Below are positions 12,792 through 14,917 of a stretch of DNA of 14,917 nucleotides, one piece after another. Source of the stretch: CAZXCQ01 sp964639275 (GTDB lineage: Bacteria; Desulfobacterota; DSM-4660; Desulfatiglandales; Desulfatiglandaceae); assembly GCA_964639275.1 (NCBI GenBank), contig CAZXCQ010000156.1:1-14917 (forward strand). Direction: 5' to 3'. The position numbers were made by a program, and so were the translations under genes. The first letter of the stretch is position 1, and each line of letters opens with the position of its first letter. The notes beneath the pieces are model-generated. The model saw only the letters and a program-made list of their open reading frames with translations, did no database searches and was not told the origin of the DNA.

Positions 12792-13751
12792 CTAACTAAG
12801 GTGACAGGCGACCCAGTGGTCATTGCCCAAATCCCTAAAGACGGGTTCCTGTTGCCGACATTCCTCCACGCGCCTGGGACACCGGGTGTGAAAGGTACAG
12901 CCGGAAGGCCATCTTAGGGGACTCGGCACATCCCCCTCCAGTATGACCCGTTGTCTGCGCGCCTCTGGATCGGGAATGGGGACGGCCGAGAGCAGCGCCC
13001 GGGTATAAGGGTGCTGGGGATTCCGATAGAGTTCCTGATCCGTTGCCATTTCCACGATCCGTCCCAGGTACATGACGCCCACCCGGTCACTGATGTGTTC
13101 CACGACGCTCAAATCATGGGCGATAAAGATGTAGGAGAGGTCTCTTTGCTCCTGTAGCCGGAGGAGGAGATTGATGACCTGGGCCTGGATGGAGACATCA
13201 AGGGCCGAAACAGGTTCGTCACAGATGATGGCCAGAGGGTTCAAGGCCAAAGCCCGGGCGATGCCGATCCTCTGTCGCTGGCCACCGGAGAACTCGTGCG
13301 GGTAGCGGCTCATCTGCTCCGGGTGAAGGCCGACACTCTCCATGACATGGGCCACCCGGTCCCGGGTCTCGGCCTTGGAGGTCTTGAGGTGGTTTCTGAT
13401 CGGCTCAGAGATGATTTGCCCCACGTTCATACGGGGGTTGAGCGAGGAGAAGGGGTCCTGGAAGATGATCTGGAGGGAGCGCCGGATTTGTCGCAGCTTC
13501 TCCCGTTCCAGGGCGAGCAGATCCTGTCCGTTCAATATCACCTGTCCGGATGTAGGCTCAATCAGACGCAGGATAGAGCGGCCAACCGTGGTCTTGCCAC
13601 ATCCGCTCTCGCCCACAAGCCCAAAGGTCTCACCCCGCCTGAGGGTAAAGCTGACCCCGTCTACTGCCCGGACATGGCCGATGGTGCGAGAGAAGATTCC
13701 CCTTTTGACCGGGAAGTGTTTCTTTAGAGCTCTAACTTCCAAGAGCGCCAT
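12792..13751 (-). CDS. Dipeptide/oligopeptide ABC transporter ATP-binding protein, OppF/DppF type
   Basis: A 319-residue ABC ATPase that powers peptide uptake with an OppD-type partner. Walker A GESGCGKT is at 47-54, the Q-loop Q98 in IIFQDP, signature FSGGQRQ at 154-160, Walker B AIICDEP at 174-180, and the switch H212. The C-terminal oligopeptide-transporter extension (HPYTRALLSAVP, 247-258) leads to cysteines at 285, 291, 298 and 316. That pattern is linked to an iron-sulphur cluster in DppD/DppF-type ATPases. The ATG at 13751 is chosen because GGGGGTGA lies about five bases upstream; the GTG at 13760 overlaps that site. The gene overlaps the 3' end of the OppD-like gene by 20 bases, suggesting translational coupling. 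The N-terminal FPVKRGIFSR segment is typical of OppF. Confidence 0.93.
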   Translation of the reverse strand: MALLEVRALKKHFPVKRGIFSRTIGHVRAVDGVSFTLRRGETFGLVGESGCGKTTVGRSILRLIEPTSGQVILNGQDLLALEREKLRQIRRSLQIIFQDPFSSLNPRMNVGQIISEPIRNHLKTSKAETRDRVAHVMESVGLHPEQMSRYPHEFSGGQRQRIGIARALALNPLAIICDEPVSALDVSIQAQVINLLLRLQEQRDLSYIFIAHDLSVVEHISDRVGVMYLGRIVEMATDQELYRNPQHPYTRALLSAVPIPDPEARRQRVILEGDVPSPLRWPSGCTFHTRCPRRVEECRQQEPVFRDLGNDHWVACHLS

Positions 13752-14787
13752 AATAGTCACCCCCCTTGACCGATCCCTCGTGCGTGTTTTGACCCGTTCC
13801 GTTCTTTTCCTCCAGCCAGCAGCTGACCTGGCGGTGTTCTTGGAGGTGGATCACCGGCGGCTCCTGATCCCGGCAAATGGCCAAGCTCCTTGAGCAGCGG
13901 GGATTAAAACGGCAGCCTCGGGGCATCTCCAGGGGATTGGGGACGATACCGGGGATTTCTTGCAGCCGACGTCCGCTCCCTGTCTTGCGACCAATAACCG
14001 GCACCGACCCCAGAAGCCCCCGGGTGTAAGGATGTCGCGGGTCCCTAAAGAGCTCCTTTACCGGTGCCTCCTCGACCATCTTGCCGGCATACATCACAAC
14101 CACCCGGCTGGCCATCTCGGCGATGATGCCCAGATCATGGGTGATCAGCACAATCGATGTATCAAACTCCTCCTTGAGCCGCGCCATGAGGCTCATGATC
14201 TGGGCCTGGATGGTCACGTCCAGGGCGGTCGTGGGCTCATCGGCCAGGAGCAGCTTTGGGCTGCAGGAGAGCGCCATGGCGATCATGGCCCGCTGCCGCA
14301 TACCGCCGGAGAGCTTGTGGGGATATTCCCTGGCCCTCGATCTGGGGCCCGGTATCTGGACCAGCCGAAGCATTTCGACTGTCCGCTTCCACGCCTCCTG
14401 GCGCGTCATTCCCTTGTGAAGCCTAACGGGTTCCGCGATCTGTTCTCCGATCGTCAGGACAGGGTTCAAGGAGGTCATGGGCTCCTGAAAGATCATGGAG
14501 ATGGCGCGACCCCGGATCTTCCTGATCCCCTCCCGATCCAGGTCCAGAAGATCGGTCCCCTCAAAGAGGATCTGTCCCTGGATTTCAGCTGGCGGGCATC
14601 GCAAGAGCTGTAGGATAGAGAGCGCTGTGACGCTCTTCCCGCAACCGCTCTCTCCGACCAGTCCCAGGGTCTCTCCGCGAAAGACCTCAAGATCCAATCC
14701 GTCCACCGCGTTGACCACACCCTCGTAGGTGTGGAAACGGGTCCGCAGGTCGCGTATTGCCAGAAGGGGTTCCATTTGCCGGCTCAT
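13732..14787 (-). CDS. Dipeptide/oligopeptide ABC transporter ATP-binding protein, OppD/DppD type
   Basis: A 351-residue ABC ATPase, partner of the OppF-like protein. Walker A GESGCGKS is at 45-52. The Q-loop lies in MIFQEPMTSLNPV, the signature is LSGGMRQR, Walker B is LLLADEPTTALDVT, and the switch is ITHDLG. The C-terminal extension has HPYTRGLLGSVP and the cysteine pattern GCRFNPRC, ICRDQEP, VSCW expected for an Fe-S cluster in this subfamily. A poorly conserved tail of about 30 residues overlaps the start of the next gene. The start ATG has GAGG about eight bases before it and overlaps the upstream permease stop by four bases (ATGA), so the order permease-OppD-OppF is one operon. No substrate-binding protein is in the window, so the peptide specificity is unknown. 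Confidence 0.93.
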   Translation of the reverse strand: MSRQMEPLLAIRDLRTRFHTYEGVVNAVDGLDLEVFRGETLGLVGESGCGKSVTALSILQLLRCPPAEIQGQILFEGTDLLDLDREGIRKIRGRAISMIFQEPMTSLNPVLTIGEQIAEPVRLHKGMTRQEAWKRTVEMLRLVQIPGPRSRAREYPHKLSGGMRQRAMIAMALSCSPKLLLADEPTTALDVTIQAQIMSLMARLKEEFDTSIVLITHDLGIIAEMASRVVVMYAGKMVEEAPVKELFRDPRHPYTRGLLGSVPVIGRKTGSGRRLQEIPGIVPNPLEMPRGCRFNPRCSRSLAICRDQEPPVIHLQEHRQVSCWLEEKNGTGQNTHEGSVKGGDYYGALGS

Positions 14788-14917
14788 AGCTTGAACCTCG
14801 GGTCAAGGGCATCGCGCAGCCCATCCCCCAGGAGATTGAAGCTCAAGACCGCCAAAAAAATGGCGATGCCCGGGAAGGTGGCCACATGGGGCGCGTTAAA
14901 GATATAGGCCCTCCCGG
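14784..14917 (-). CDS. Oligopeptide ABC transporter permease, OppC/DppC type (C-terminal part)
   Basis: Only the last 43 residues are in the window; the gene continues past its right end. The frame reads GRAYIFNAPHVATFPGIAIF and then a hydrophobic span ending FNLLGDGLRDALDPRFKL before TGA. This is the standard C-terminus of OppC/DppC-type permeases: the last periplasmic loop, the last membrane helix and the conserved GDGLRDALDPR tail. The stop overlaps the ATG of the OppD-like gene (ATGA), confirming co-translation. The partner OppB-type permease and the binding protein should lie further upstream of this gene, beyond the window. Confidence 0.92.
   Translation of the reverse strand, partial: GRAYIFNAPHVATFPGIAIFLAVLSFNLLGDGLRDALDPRFKL

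Noticed and set aside
13960..14613. A 217-codon + strand open frame opposite the OppD-like gene
   Set aside because: It lies entirely antisense to a clear ABC ATPase; its composition (His, Pro and Gly rich) is what the complement of such a gene gives.

Overview
The window reads as ordinary chromosome of a GC-rich, probably anaerobic proteobacterium of the Desulfobacterota ("deltaproteobacterial") kind. This is an inference from gene content: a MtaA/UroD-like corrinoid-type methyltransferase, an amino-thiazoline-carboxylate-hydrolase-like protein, an NDP-forming acyl-CoA synthetase subunit, a MoxR/CoxE-type ATPase-VWA pair and a DUF3795 protein. There is no rRNA, tRNA, CRISPR array, phage gene or transposase in the window.

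Layout. From 166 to 5565 everything runs on the + strand: a UroD/MtaA-like methyltransferase, a short remnant of a PP-loop (Dph6/DUF71-like) gene, an ATC-hydrolase-like protein, the membrane protease HtpX behind its own promoter, then a MoxR-type AAA ATPase with its CoxE-like VWA partner. At 5565/5566 two stop codons abut inside one TGATCA and the direction flips. From 5566 to 12265 the - strand carries a CoA-ligase subunit, a DUF4156-like lipoprotein, a formamidase-like alpha/beta hydrolase, a damaged tautomerase gene, a glutathione S-transferase, a Cys-rich DUF3795 protein, an AlkA-like DNA glycosylase, a small SAM methyltransferase and a YajD-type HNH protein. A tiny frameshifted zinc-knuckle gene lies on the + strand (12401-12572). 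The window ends in the 3' part of a dipeptide/oligopeptide ABC operon on the - strand (permease C-terminus, OppD-like, OppF-like), with overlapping genes typical of translational coupling.

The most interesting signal is in the gaps. Four intergenic sites carry copies of one small non-coding palindromic element. Two are full length (94 bp each, opposite orientation, alignable without gaps, about 70% identical by hand) and contain a central hairpin that shows compensatory base changes. Two are short forms of about 52-55 bp that lack the hairpin. One long copy and one short copy are each flanked by perfect 8-bp direct repeats (GAAAATTC and CATTTTTT) that abut the element ends, which is what transposition target duplication leaves. 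I read this as a MITE family mobilised by a transposase not in the window.

A second theme is gene erosion: a PP-loop gene fragment lacking both ends, a tautomerase that keeps its Met-Pro start and C-terminal half but has lost the segment between, and a 56-residue zinc-knuckle protein broken by one extra base. Apart from the coupled pairs (MoxR-CoxE and the opp genes) the cargo looks like independent housekeeping and accessory genes. I see no convincing new multi-gene defence or biosynthetic system.
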